In this document: positions 18,052 to 27,247 of the stretch, one piece after another
Layout of the letters: the number at the start of each line of letters is the position of its first letter
Numbering within the stretch: position 1 is the stretch's first letter
Assembly (NCBI GenBank): GCA_000156155.1
Contig: DS995299.1
Location: 707,827 to 771,826 of the forward strand
Origin: a beta proteobacterium KB13
Lineage (GTDB): Bacteria > Pseudomonadota > Gammaproteobacteria > Burkholderiales > Methylophilaceae
Direction of reading: 5' to 3'
DNA: 64,000 bases
Notes under the pieces: generated by a model
Database searches by the model: none
What the model saw: the letters and a program-made list of their open reading frames with translations, nothing else
What the model was told of the DNA's origin: nothing
Program-made: the position numbers and the translations under genes

Positions 18052-18637
18052 GAATCATATCCAATTGATTAGCATTCAAAAAAGAATGTAGCTGCCGCTC
18101 TTCCCCCTTAGGTAACTTAAAATGTAGAGTGACATTATCATCAAACTCTTTTTCAACAACCTCACCTTTTATTTTAGAAACTAATTTAATAAATTGTTCT
18201 AAAATATTGTATTTTAATACTATTTTAAAAAAATTATACTCCACATATTGAATAAATTTAACCATATCAAGCGCCATTTGTGCCGCTTCGCTATACGCCT
18301 TCACCAGCCCTCCGGTACCTAAATTTATTCCTCCATAGTAACGAACAACCAGCACTGCGGTATTAATCATAGCCCTTCCCTCTAAAATATTTAATAAAGG
18401 CTTACCTGCGGTCCCTGAGGGTTCGCCATCATCAGAAAAGTATGCATCAATACCATGTTCATTCTTAGTTCTAAGGGCATAAACAATATGGCTCGCATTA
18501 CCAAAAGGCTCTTTCCACAAAAGAGCTAACTTTTGCTTGAGCAAGCTCAGATTATCACAAGGTATAACTTGGCTTAAGAATTTAGATTTATTAACCACTA
18601 TTTCTTTGAATTCTGTTTCCCTTTCAACAACAACCAC
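18044..18637 (-). CDS. YigZ/IMPACT family protein
   Basis: Member of UPF0029, related to the eukaryotic translation regulator IMPACT; the bacterial function is unsettled. The 197 residues include the signature DDGEPSGTAGKPLLNILEG and VVRYYGGINLGTGGLVKAYSEAA, followed by a C-terminal ferredoxin-like domain. The start is a GTG that overlaps the fhs TAG stop by one base. The family call is secure; a direct function is not. Confidence 0.92.
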   Translation of the reverse strand: MVVVERETEFKEIVVNKSKFLSQVIPCDNLSLLKQKLALLWKEPFGNASHIVYALRTKNEHGIDAYFSDDGEPSGTAGKPLLNILEGRAMINTAVLVVRYYGGINLGTGGLVKAYSEAAQMALDMVKFIQYVEYNFFKIVLKYNILEQFIKLVSKIKGEVVEKEFDDNVTLHFKLPKGEERQLHSFLNANQLDMIHV

Positions 18638-20286
18638 TAAAACAACCCTTCTAAAACACCCTTGGAGTTAACATCAATTGACTCAGCGGCTGGTTTAAGA
18701 GGTAATCCTGGCATAGTCATGATTGGACCACAAATGATTACAATAAAGCCAGCTCCATTTTTTAGATCAAGATCTTTGATCTCCAAGGTATGATTCAATG
18801 TCGCACCAAGTTGTGCGGGGTCAGATGAAAAAGAATAAGGTGTTTTAGCGATGCAAACAGGCATTCTTTTTACTCCACCTAAATTCTCAAATTCTTTTAA
18901 TTTTTTTCTTGCTAACGCTGATAATTTAATTCCTTTTGCCCTATATATACTTTTAGCAACTGTTTCTATCTTAGTAAGAATCGGTTGATTTAATCCATAC
19001 AAGGTACGTGCTTTATTTTTCTTCTGACATAACTTCACAATATCTTTAGCTAAATGAGTTGCCCCTGCTGCACCCTTTTCCCAATGCTCACACAAATGCA
19101 TACTCACACCCTCTGATTCGATTAGCTGTCTTAGTAATGATATTTCCTTGTCAGAATCAAATTTAAATCTGTTGACCGCAACAACCACGTTCATTCCAAA
19201 CTGATTTAAACAGTTTTGTATATGGCGTTGCAAATTCTCAAATCCCTTATTAAGGGCATCAAGATTTTCTTTGTTTAATTTGTCTTTTGTAACACCGCCG
19301 TGATATTTTAAAGCTCGTATTGTGGCCACAAGCACCACTGCATCCGGCATGGATCCAAGTGTTCGAGACTTGATATCCATAAATTTTTCAGCGCCTAAAT
19401 CAGCACCAAAGCCTGCCTCAGTCACAACATAATCAGCTACCTTCTGACCCGCACGAGTGGCCATTACGCTATTACAGCCATGAGCAATATTTGCAAAAGG
19501 TCCTCCATGAATAATGACCGGGGTCTCAAATATTGTTTGCACTAAGTTTGGTTTAAAAGCATCTTTTAATAGCGCTGTCATTGCGCCATGAGCCTTAATC
19601 TGTCTTGCATAAATCGGCTTACCATCTTTACTAAAAGCGATCAAAATTTTACCAAGCCGTAGCTTTAAATCATCCATATCTTTAGCCAAACAAAATATTG
19701 CCATCACTTCTGATGCTACCGTAATATCAAACTTAGAATCTCGTTCATAACGAAGACCATCTTGATGAATTCTTCTCAATGAACGGTCGTTCATGTCCAA
19801 ACAGCGCCTTACCTGAATCTTTTTAATATCTATATTTAACTTGTTGCCGTGGTAAATATGATTATCAATCATCGCAACCAGTAAATTATTTGCAGAGGTG
19901 ATGGCATGAAAGTCTCCAGTAAAATGGAGGTTAATTTCTTCCATGGGCAAGGCCTGAGAATATCCACCACCAGTTGCACCACCTTTCATTCCAAAAACTG
20001 GGCCTAGGGAGGGCTCCCTGAGGCATGCAATTGATTTTTTTCCTATTTTTCTTAGAGCGTCTGTGAGGCCTACTGTGGTGGTAGTTTTACCCTCACCGGC
20101 TGGGGTTGGACTCATTGCAGTAACTAGAATAAGTTTTGCGTTTTTTTTACGGTTTGGGATGGAGTTAATCTTTGCAATGTGTTTACCAAATGTCGTTAAG
20201 TCAGTGGATTTTAAGTTTATTTTCTTAGCTATACTGGTGATATCTCTTAGCTTTTTAGACTGAGATATTTGCAAATCTGATTTCAT
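18637..20286 (-). CDS. fhs: Formate-tetrahydrofolate ligase
   Basis: ATP-dependent enzyme that joins formate to tetrahydrofolate, giving 10-formyl-THF for purines and the C1-folate pool. In a methylotroph it can recover formate carbon for biosynthesis. The 549 residues show the P-loop TPAGEGKTTTT (61-71), EPSLGPVFGMKGGATGGGYS, NLHFTGDFHAI and VITEAGFGADLGAEKF-like blocks. Its start overlaps the stop of the CysB-like regulator by 4 bases (ATGA), so fhs is transcribed with a LysR regulator gene, an unusual neighbour. Confidence 0.97.
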   Translation of the reverse strand: MKSDLQISQSKKLRDITSIAKKINLKSTDLTTFGKHIAKINSIPNRKKNAKLILVTAMSPTPAGEGKTTTTVGLTDALRKIGKKSIACLREPSLGPVFGMKGGATGGGYSQALPMEEINLHFTGDFHAITSANNLLVAMIDNHIYHGNKLNIDIKKIQVRRCLDMNDRSLRRIHQDGLRYERDSKFDITVASEVMAIFCLAKDMDDLKLRLGKILIAFSKDGKPIYARQIKAHGAMTALLKDAFKPNLVQTIFETPVIIHGGPFANIAHGCNSVMATRAGQKVADYVVTEAGFGADLGAEKFMDIKSRTLGSMPDAVVLVATIRALKYHGGVTKDKLNKENLDALNKGFENLQRHIQNCLNQFGMNVVVAVNRFKFDSDKEISLLRQLIESEGVSMHLCEHWEKGAAGATHLAKDIVKLCQKKNKARTLYGLNQPILTKIETVAKSIYRAKGIKLSALARKKLKEFENLGGVKRMPVCIAKTPYSFSSDPAQLGATLNHTLEIKDLDLKNGAGFIVIICGPIMTMPGLPLKPAAESIDVNSKGVLEGLF

Positions 20287-21209
20287 ACTCTATCCTCTAA
20301 TTTTTTTTTTAGATTATCTGGCTTCAATCCAGAAAATCGTTGAATAAAATCAAACACAAAGCTTCTTATAAAAAGATCTTTTCTTAATCCTAGCAATGTT
20401 GTACTAGGTTCAAATAAATGACTCAAGTCAATTGCTTTTAAATCAATATCTTTATTCTTATCGTATGCCATTTCAGCAACTAATCCAATCCCTAAATTGA
20501 GATTGACATAGGTTTTAATCACATCTGCATCAATTGCTGTAAGAACTATATTGGGTGATAAATGGGCCTGTTTAAATGCTTTTGAAACACTCGTACTGCC
20601 AGTAAAAGCATAATCATAAGTGATGATAGGATGCTGAGACAAATCATTTAACGTAATCGTGCTATCTAACTGATTCAAAGGATGATTCACTGGCGCGACT
20701 AGGATCCGATTCCATTGATAACATGGAATGGTAAAAATTTTGTCATTTAGACCAATTGACTCGGTGGCTATACCAATATCCGCCACCCCTTTTTCTACCT
20801 GATCCGTGACCTGATCTGGATTTCCTTGATGGATATTTAATTTTATATTCGGATATTGTTTTACAAACCATTCAACAACCTTAGGTAATTTATATCTTGC
20901 CTGCGTGTGTGTCGTCGCGATGGTGAAGACACCATCTTCGGATGAAGCGTAATTATCTGAAATATGCCTGATATTTTTTACTTTCTTTAAAATATCACCT
21001 ATGGCCTCGTAAACATATTGACCAGGCTCGGTCAGTCCCACTAACCTTTTACCGTTTCTGACGAAAATCTTTACTTTAATTTCATCTTCAAGCAACTGAA
21101 TTTGTTTACTCACCCCAGGCTGAGAGGTATGCAGATTGTCAGCCGCATGGGAAACATTAAAATTACAATTCACAATTTCATATACACACCTAAGTTGCTG
21201 TAATTTCAT
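20283..21209 (-). CDS. cysB: LysR-family transcriptional regulator, CysB type
   Basis: DNA-binding activator of cysteine biosynthesis genes, typically tuned by O- or N-acetylserine and sulfur status. The 308 residues begin MKLQQLRCVYEIVNCNFNVS, with the winged HTH at about 1-60 (AADNLHTSQPGVSKQIQLLE), and the effector domain follows from ~90 (TTHTQARYKLPKV). These match CysB/Cbl closely. It is divergent from the sulfate-assimilation operon, with an 89-base intergenic region containing an AT palindrome (21248-21261), as expected for a regulator acting on its neighbour. Confidence 0.93.
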   Translation of the reverse strand: MKLQQLRCVYEIVNCNFNVSHAADNLHTSQPGVSKQIQLLEDEIKVKIFVRNGKRLVGLTEPGQYVYEAIGDILKKVKNIRHISDNYASSEDGVFTIATTHTQARYKLPKVVEWFVKQYPNIKLNIHQGNPDQVTDQVEKGVADIGIATESIGLNDKIFTIPCYQWNRILVAPVNHPLNQLDSTITLNDLSQHPIITYDYAFTGSTSVSKAFKQAHLSPNIVLTAIDADVIKTYVNLNLGIGLVAEMAYDKNKDIDLKAIDLSHLFEPSTTLLGLRKDLFIRSFVFDFIQRFSGLKPDNLKKKLEDRV

Positions 21210-21247
21210 ATAACTTTTTTTTATATAAGTAGTTATTTATATTATTA

Positions 21248-21272
21248 TTTTATATATAAAATCTGCTATAGT
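21248..21272 (+). promoter_or_regulatory. Candidate CysB-activated promoter of the cys operon
   Basis: A perfect 14-base palindrome TTTTATATATAAAA (21248-21261) lies 5 bases ahead of a -10-like TATAGT (21267-21272) with no good -35 box. An operator in place of the -35 box is the layout expected for a LysR-type activated promoter. The call is from layout only. Confidence 0.45.
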
Positions 21273-21298
21273 TCAAGCTGTTTTTAATAATTTTTTTT

Positions 21299-22075
21299 AT
21301 GCTTTTCACTTTATCTGGCTTTATTATCGGTTTACTCATCGGGCTCACAGGAGTTGGGGGTGGCTCCTTAATGACGCCACTGCTCATGCTGTTCTTTAAA
21401 GTTCCTGCTGCGATTGCTGTTGGTACTGATTTACTGTATGCCTCAATAACAAAATCTGTTGGTATCTTTAAACATCAAAAACTTGGTCATATTGAATGGC
21501 CGATTGTTAAAGACTTGATGACAGGAAGTGTGCCTGCTGCAATATTAACAAGCTTCTTTTTGAGCTTAAACCTTGTTCAAGAAGGAAATATGACGAGCTT
21601 TATTGAAGTCTTTCTTGGGATAGCGTTAATCGTAACTTCTGTTGCAATTTTCTTTCAACCTTTGATTATTAATAAATCCTTAAAGAGACCATCATTAAGT
21701 GAAAAAAAACGAAAAAGCATAACTATTATCTTGGGTATAATATTGGGCTTTATTGTGACACTCACTTCAGTTGGGGCAGGTGCTATTGGGGTGACGATGC
21801 TTCTCATTTTATATCCGAAGCTGCCAATAAAAAAAATTATTGGGACTGACATTGCTCATGCAGTTCCATTAACACTAATTAGCGGTATTGGTCACGCATC
21901 CATAGGCACTGTGGACTTGGAGCTTTTAATCGTTCTTCTTGTTGGGTCTATCCCTGGAGTTTGGCTAGGTGCTAAGCTGAATGCCAAAGCAAACGATGAA
22001 TGGATTAGACTATTGCTCGTTATAATTTTATTTGGAATTGCATTAAAACTATTAGGTAATCACATCAATGTATAA
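21299..22075 (+). CDS. TauE/SafE-family sulfur-compound transporter
   Basis: Inner-membrane protein of the TauE/SafE (DUF81) family; members move sulfite, sulfonates or related anions. The 258 residues form about eight membrane segments in two repeats, each with the GxTGVGGGSLMTPLL-like / TSVGAGAIGVTMLL motif and an AxGTD motif (AVGTDLLYA, IIGTDIAHA). It heads the cysI-DUF934-cysH-cysD-cysN-fdxA operon and overlaps cysI by 8 bases, so a link to sulfur assimilation is likely. No ABC sulfate importer is in the window, so import of sulfate is a possible role beside sulfite export. Confidence 0.85.
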   Translation: MLFTLSGFIIGLLIGLTGVGGGSLMTPLLMLFFKVPAAIAVGTDLLYASITKSVGIFKHQKLGHIEWPIVKDLMTGSVPAAILTSFFLSLNLVQEGNMTSFIEVFLGIALIVTSVAIFFQPLIINKSLKRPSLSEKKRKSITIILGIILGFIVTLTSVGAGAIGVTMLLILYPKLPIKKIIGTDIAHAVPLTLISGIGHASIGTVDLELLIVLLVGSIPGVWLGAKLNAKANDEWIRLLLVIILFGIALKLLGNHINV

Positions 22076-23717
22076 ATACGATCATTATGATAGGAAAATA
22101 GTTAATCAGAGAGTTGATCAGTATGAAGATCAACTCAATCGTTACTTTAATAAAGAACTGACTGATGAGGAATTTAGGCCTTTAAGACTTCAAAATGGTC
22201 TTTACATTCAACGTCATGCTCCTATGCTTAGGGTGGCTATTCCTTATGGCCTTCTCTCATCAAAACAATTAAGGACACTGGCTGATATAGCTGATGAATT
22301 TGATCGCGGATATGGCCATTTTAGTACCAGACAGAACATTCAATACAATTGGCCTAAGTTAGAAGATACGCCAAAAATTTTACGCAAACTAGCAGATGCA
22401 GAAATGCATGCCATACAAACCTCAGGAAACTGTATCAGAAATATCACGACAGATCCTTATGCTGGCGTCACACCAGATGAAATTGTCGATACCAGATACA
22501 TCGCCGAAATCTTAAGACAATGGAGTACTTTTCACCCTGAATTTGCTCTTTTGCCTCGAAAATTTAAAATCTCAATCAGTGGATCAAAGCATGATCGTGC
22601 TCTAGTCAAGACGCACGACATAGGATTGGAACTTGTCAAAGAACAAGAAAATTTGTTTGTTAATGTTTTTGTTGGAGGCGGACTGGGTAGAACCCCAGTG
22701 ATTGGTCAGCTTTTAAAAGAAAAGTTACCAATTGAACATTTATTGTCATACTGCGAATCTATTATTAGAATTTACAACCTCTTCGGTCGCCGAGATAACA
22801 TGTATAAAGCAAGAATTAAAATTCTTGTGAAAGCACTTGGTGTTGAATCCTTCAAAAAACAAGTCGAGGATGACTGGAATGATGGAAAAAACTCATCCAA
22901 TCATTTAAACGATAAAGAAATTAACCGCGTGAAACAGTTTTTTACAAGTCCAAATTATGAAACAGTGGAATCAATTGATCTTGAAGATCAATTCAGAGAG
23001 GATCATAATTTTTTACATTGGATCAAAAGAAATACTAGGGAACATATAAAAAATGGTTATCGGTCAGTAACCATTTCCCTAAAAGGTAAAAAACAAACAG
23101 CTCCAGGTGACATCCAATCAAGCGAAATGCGAGTTGTTGCTGATTTGGCAGACCAATATTCTTTTGGAGAGATTCGATCCACTCATGAGCAAAATTTAGT
23201 TCTTGCTGATGTAAAAGAAAGAGATTTATATGATGTTTACTCTGTGCTTTGTGAGAATAATCTTGGTGAAGCAAATATTGGATTAATTACTGACATCATA
23301 TGCTGTCCTGGTGGTGATTTCTGCAGTCTCGCTAATGCCAAAAGCATTCCCATTGCAAAGAGTATTGATAACCTTTTTGATAATTATGACTTTTTATTTG
23401 ATATTGGAACTATTTCGTTAAATATATCAGGTTGTATGAATGCATGTGGTCATCATCATGTTGGAAACATTGGTATTTTAGGAGTTGATAAAGACGGTTC
23501 AGAGTGGTATCAAATCACACTTGGTGGACAGCAAGGTGTTAATGCCTCATTGGGGAAAGTCATAGGTCCATCATTTTCTGCAGATGAAGTACCAGCTGTA
23601 ATTAAAGAAATCTTAAATGTCTATGTAGCTCAAAGAGACTCTGAAGAAGAATTATTTATAGACTGTTATAACCGCATAGGATTAGATCCGTTTAAAGAGG
23701 CAATTTATAAAAATTAA
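22068..23717 (+). CDS. cysI: Assimilatory sulfite reductase, hemoprotein (beta) subunit
   Basis: Reduces sulfite to sulfide with six electrons using siroheme coupled to a [4Fe-4S] cluster. The 549 residues have the two-fold repeat of the family and the cluster ligands C413-x5-C419 (CPGGDFC) and C456-x3-C460 (SGCMNACGHHHVGNIG). The siroheme-contacting arginines are expected in STRQNIQYNW and STHEQNLVLADV. No cysJ flavoprotein gene accompanies it; the operon instead ends with a ferredoxin gene, suggesting ferredoxin as electron donor. Family members of this type sit beside DUF934 proteins. Confidence 0.95.
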   Translation: MYKYDHYDRKIVNQRVDQYEDQLNRYFNKELTDEEFRPLRLQNGLYIQRHAPMLRVAIPYGLLSSKQLRTLADIADEFDRGYGHFSTRQNIQYNWPKLEDTPKILRKLADAEMHAIQTSGNCIRNITTDPYAGVTPDEIVDTRYIAEILRQWSTFHPEFALLPRKFKISISGSKHDRALVKTHDIGLELVKEQENLFVNVFVGGGLGRTPVIGQLLKEKLPIEHLLSYCESIIRIYNLFGRRDNMYKARIKILVKALGVESFKKQVEDDWNDGKNSSNHLNDKEINRVKQFFTSPNYETVESIDLEDQFREDHNFLHWIKRNTREHIKNGYRSVTISLKGKKQTAPGDIQSSEMRVVADLADQYSFGEIRSTHEQNLVLADVKERDLYDVYSVLCENNLGEANIGLITDIICCPGGDFCSLANAKSIPIAKSIDNLFDNYDFLFDIGTISLNISGCMNACGHHHVGNIGILGVDKDGSEWYQITLGGQQGVNASLGKVIGPSFSADEVPAVIKEILNVYVAQRDSEEELFIDCYNRIGLDPFKEAIYKN

Positions 23718-23718
23718 T

Positions 23719-24306
23719 ATGGATACACAATTAATAAAAAATAAAGAATTAGTGCTAAATGATTGGTTTTGGGTAGTTCCTGACACCAGCAATGAAGAGG
23801 TAAAAAAACAAGCTGGTAAGGTTGTTCAATTTAAGTTAACAGGAGAGGATTTTCCGAGCGATGGCACATTACATAATGTGATACTTCCAAAAGCTGAAAA
23901 AGTAATCCTTCCTTTGCGTCTTTATTTATTAAAAACTGATGAAATTAAAAATAAATATAAAGAATATGGTATCTGGATATACTCACATGACGAATTAGAT
24001 CTGTTCAATCATCTGAAAGACGACATTAATAGTTTTTCAGTGGTTGGCGTGTATGTTGAAAAATTTGCAGACGGCAGAATTTATTCGCTTGGTAATTTAA
24101 TTCGCAGAAAATTATCCTATAAGAATGACCTTCGTGCACTTGGTGACGTCTTTAAAGATCAATTATTTTATTTGGCTCGATCAGGGTTTGATAGTTTTCT
24201 TATAAAAGAAGGCTACGATGCAAAAAAAGCTCTGCTTGGTCTAGATGATTTTTCATACAGCTACCAAGGCACACTTAATCAAAAGCCTTTATGGAGTGAA
24301 AGATAA
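23719..24306 (+). CDS. DUF934 family protein, sulfite-reduction accessory
   Basis: A 195-residue soluble protein of the DUF934 family, which nearly always follows cysI in proteobacteria that lack cysJ. Typical blocks include NDWFWV near the start, VILPLRLYL, FADGRIYSLGNLIRR, LRALGDVFKDQLFYLARSGF and the C-terminal DFSYSYQG. The precise role is unknown; help with electron transfer to, or assembly of, the siroheme enzyme is a reasonable inference. It starts one base after the cysI stop. Confidence 0.88.
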   Translation: MDTQLIKNKELVLNDWFWVVPDTSNEEVKKQAGKVVQFKLTGEDFPSDGTLHNVILPKAEKVILPLRLYLLKTDEIKNKYKEYGIWIYSHDELDLFNHLKDDINSFSVVGVYVEKFADGRIYSLGNLIRRKLSYKNDLRALGDVFKDQLFYLARSGFDSFLIKEGYDAKKALLGLDDFSYSYQGTLNQKPLWSER

Positions 24307-24311
24307 TCGAT

Positions 24312-25043
24312 ATGAATAAGGTTCCAATGAAGATTGAGACAATTAATATCACTGAGTCGCTTCGTAATGTTGTAACAGAAAAAGAAAAATCACTCTTGCA
24401 ATTAATGAGTGAGCTTCCAAATCAATATAAGGCGATTACATTTGCAACAAGTATGGGCGCTGAAGATATGGTAATTACCCATGCTCTCAATAAAATTAAT
24501 AGCCCAATTGATATATTTACTTTAGATACCGGCAGGCTTCATCAAGAAACTTATGACCTTATCTCTGAAGTAAATAAAAATTATTCAACACAAATTAAGG
24601 TGTACAGCCCATCATCAAATGATATTGAAAATTATGTTTCCGAATATGGCATCAATGATTTTTATAATTCTTTGGAGTCAAGGAAAGAATGTTGCCGAGT
24701 GAGAAAAATTGAGCCTTTAAAGAGAGCTTTAAATGGTAAAGACGCATGGATTACTGGAATTCGATCCGAGCAGTCTATAACAAGATCAGATACCAAGTTA
24801 ATTGATAGAGATCCGACTTTTAATCTTGATAAAATCAGTCCCCTACTCGATTGGACTGAGGATGAAGTGTGGGCATATATCAAAATGAATGATGTCCCAT
24901 ACAACAAACTCCATGATCATTTTTTCCCAAGTATTGGATGTGAGCCTTGTACACGAGCAATTTCTATGGGTGAGGATGTCCGTGCAGGTAGATGGTGGTG
25001 GGAAAATCCAGAACACAAAGAGTGTGGACTACATAAAAAATAA
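24312..25043 (+). CDS. cysH: Adenylyl-sulfate (APS) reductase, CysH family
   Basis: Reduces activated sulfate to sulfite with thioredoxin. The 243 residues have the PP-loop fold and four cluster cysteines C127, C128 (ECCRVRKIEPL), C210 and C213 (GCEPCTRA), plus the catalytic C-terminal C238 (ECGLH). The Cys-Cys pair and CxxC bind a [4Fe-4S] cluster and mark an enzyme acting on APS, rather than the PAPS reductase of E. coli. This agrees with the lack of an APS kinase (cysC) here. A second ATG five codons in (24327) has a better ribosome-binding site (AAGG) and could be the true start. Confidence 0.93.
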   Translation: MNKVPMKIETINITESLRNVVTEKEKSLLQLMSELPNQYKAITFATSMGAEDMVITHALNKINSPIDIFTLDTGRLHQETYDLISEVNKNYSTQIKVYSPSSNDIENYVSEYGINDFYNSLESRKECCRVRKIEPLKRALNGKDAWITGIRSEQSITRSDTKLIDRDPTFNLDKISPLLDWTEDEVWAYIKMNDVPYNKLHDHFFPSIGCEPCTRAISMGEDVRAGRWWWENPEHKECGLHKK

Positions 25044-25052
25044 GGAAAATAA

Positions 25053-25955
25053 ATGCAAAATGAATTATCACATTTAGACTGGCTTGAAGCAGAAGCCATC
25101 CATATTATGCGAGAGGTTGCTGGACAATGCAGCAATCCAGTTCTTTTATTTTCTGGGGGAAAAGATTCTTTATGTTTATTAAGAATCGCCGAGAAGGCTT
25201 TCAGGCCAGGAAAGTTCCCATTTCCATTAATGCATATTGATACTGGTCACAATTATCAGGAAGTCATTGATTTTCGAGATAGAAAAGTTACAGAACTGAA
25301 TGAACGCTTGATTGTAAGATCAGTTGAAGATTCGATGGCAAGAGGTACGGTGAAGCTAAATTATGAATTAGAGCCTAGAAATAAGTATCAATCCATCACA
25401 TTGTTAGAGGCTATTGAGGAATTTGAATTTGACTGCTGCATTGGTGGTGCTAGAAGAGATGAAGAAAAGGCACGAGCAAAAGAAAGGATCATGAGTTTTC
25501 GAGATGGTTTTGGACAATGGGATCCAAAAAACCAAAGGCCTGAGCTTTGGGATCTTTACAATGCGATGACTCATAAAGGAGAAAATATTAGAGCATTTCC
25601 AATCTCAAACTGGACAGAAATGGATGTATGGCAATATATTGAAAGAGAGCAATTGGAGCTTCCTTCTATCTATTTCGCTCACAAAAGAGATATTATCCGA
25701 CGCGATAATGCAATAGTCCCTGTTACTGAAGTAACGCCCCCAAAAGATGGTGAGATTGTAGAAAATATAATGGTGAGATTTAGGACAGTTGGTGATATTA
25801 CTTGTACCGCCCCTGTAGAGAGTCATGCCGATGATGTGCAAAAAATTATTATTGAAACAGCTGAAACAAGAATTTCAGAAAGAGGTGCGACTCGGTTAGA
25901 TGACCAAATGTCTGAAGCGTCGATGGAGCAAAGAAAAAAAGAAGGGTATTTTTGA
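25053..25955 (+). CDS. cysD: Sulfate adenylyltransferase subunit 2
   Basis: Catalytic subunit of ATP sulfurylase, which makes APS from sulfate and ATP. The 300 residues contain the PP-loop SGGKDS (34-39), the conserved HIDTGHNYQEVIDFRD and GGARRDEEKARAKERI, and end MEQRKKEGYF as in CysD proteins. An AAGGAAAA ribosome-binding site precedes it. The TGA stop overlaps the cysN ATG (TGATG), coupling translation of the two subunits. Confidence 0.97.
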   Translation: MQNELSHLDWLEAEAIHIMREVAGQCSNPVLLFSGGKDSLCLLRIAEKAFRPGKFPFPLMHIDTGHNYQEVIDFRDRKVTELNERLIVRSVEDSMARGTVKLNYELEPRNKYQSITLLEAIEEFEFDCCIGGARRDEEKARAKERIMSFRDGFGQWDPKNQRPELWDLYNAMTHKGENIRAFPISNWTEMDVWQYIEREQLELPSIYFAHKRDIIRRDNAIVPVTEVTPPKDGEIVENIMVRFRTVGDITCTAPVESHADDVQKIIIETAETRISERGATRLDDQMSEASMEQRKKEGYF

Positions 25956-27238
25956 TGGATAAAACAGATTCTTTATTGAGGTTTATTACCTGTGGTAGTG
26001 TGGATGATGGAAAGAGTACGCTCATTGGTCGACTTCTGTATGACTCAAAAACTATTTTATCTGACACTTTAAATCAAATTGAAAAGACATCTCATAAACG
26101 AGGTTTGAGTGCGGTTGATCTATCTCTTCTCACAGATGGCCTGCAAGCAGAGCGTGAGCAAGGGATTACCATCGATGTTGCGTATCGCTATTTTTCAACA
26201 CCCACAAGAAAATATATTATTGCTGATTCACCGGGGCATGAGCAATACACAAGAAATATGGTGACGGCAGCCTCAACAGCTCAGGCCGCAATTATTCTGA
26301 TTGATGCAAGAAAAGGTATTCTTACTCAAACTAAGAGGCATACATACCTATCAAAACTTTTAGGCATTAATCAATTTGTAGTTGCTGTAAACAAAATGGA
26401 TCTCGTCAATTATGATCAAGAAACTTTCAATTCTATAATGAATGAGTATAAAACTTTATTCGATGCAATATCTGTTAATGAAAATAATCAGTTCACTTTA
26501 GACTTTATCCCCATGTCAGCCCTCAACGGAGACATGGTTGTTGAAAGGTTAGACAATATGAATTGGTATCAAGGAGACACACTCCTTGAAATATTAGAAA
26601 AAGCGGATTCACAATCAACTAATAGCAATCTTGCATTTAGGTATCCTATTCAATATGTTTGTAGGCCAAGAGATTCAGAAAACAAGGAATTGCATGATTT
26701 CAGAAGTTTCATGGGGCGCATTGAATCAGGAAGAATTAAGGTCGGTGACAAAATCAAATCCCTCCCAAGCAACCAAGAATCAACCATCAAAGCAATTTAT
26801 ATTGGAGATCAAGTGATTAATGAGGCTATCTCACCACAATCTGTTTCAATTTTGCTTAATGACGAAATTGATATTTCAAGAGGTGATATGTTAACCGAAT
26901 TAACAAATACCCCATCGATAACCAAAGACTTTAATGCAGTCATCTGCTGGTTATCTGAAGAGCCATTAAACCAAGGCAGAGTTTATAAAATAATGCATAC
27001 GAGCAAAATCGCAAAGGCGAAAATATCATCAATATTTGATAAAATAGATGTTAATACTTTAGCCTCAATTGAGGCTAACAAAATTGAGACAAATGATATT
27101 GCCAATATAAGGATTGCTTTAGCTCAACCTATCATGTCCGATAATTATTTTGATAACAGAAAAACAGGTTCATTTATAATCGTCGATGACAGCACCAATC
27201 ATACAGTTGCAGCTGGAATGATAAACAATATTAATTAA
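25955..27238 (+). CDS. cysN: Sulfate adenylyltransferase subunit 1 (GTPase)
   Basis: Regulatory GTPase subunit of ATP sulfurylase; GTP hydrolysis drives APS formation by CysD. From the ATG at 25955 the protein is 427 residues, with G1 GSVDDGKS (14-21), the DSPGHEQ switch and NKMD for guanine, followed by EF-Tu-like beta-barrel domains. It stops at the end of the CysN part; there is no fused APS kinase domain. A TTG one codon earlier is less likely than the TGATG coupled start. Confidence 0.97.
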   Translation: MDKTDSLLRFITCGSVDDGKSTLIGRLLYDSKTILSDTLNQIEKTSHKRGLSAVDLSLLTDGLQAEREQGITIDVAYRYFSTPTRKYIIADSPGHEQYTRNMVTAASTAQAAIILIDARKGILTQTKRHTYLSKLLGINQFVVAVNKMDLVNYDQETFNSIMNEYKTLFDAISVNENNQFTLDFIPMSALNGDMVVERLDNMNWYQGDTLLEILEKADSQSTNSNLAFRYPIQYVCRPRDSENKELHDFRSFMGRIESGRIKVGDKIKSLPSNQESTIKAIYIGDQVINEAISPQSVSILLNDEIDISRGDMLTELTNTPSITKDFNAVICWLSEEPLNQGRVYKIMHTSKIAKAKISSIFDKIDVNTLASIEANKIETNDIANIRIALAQPIMSDNYFDNRKTGSFIIVDDSTNHTVAAGMINNIN

Positions 27239-27247
27239 AGGAAAATT

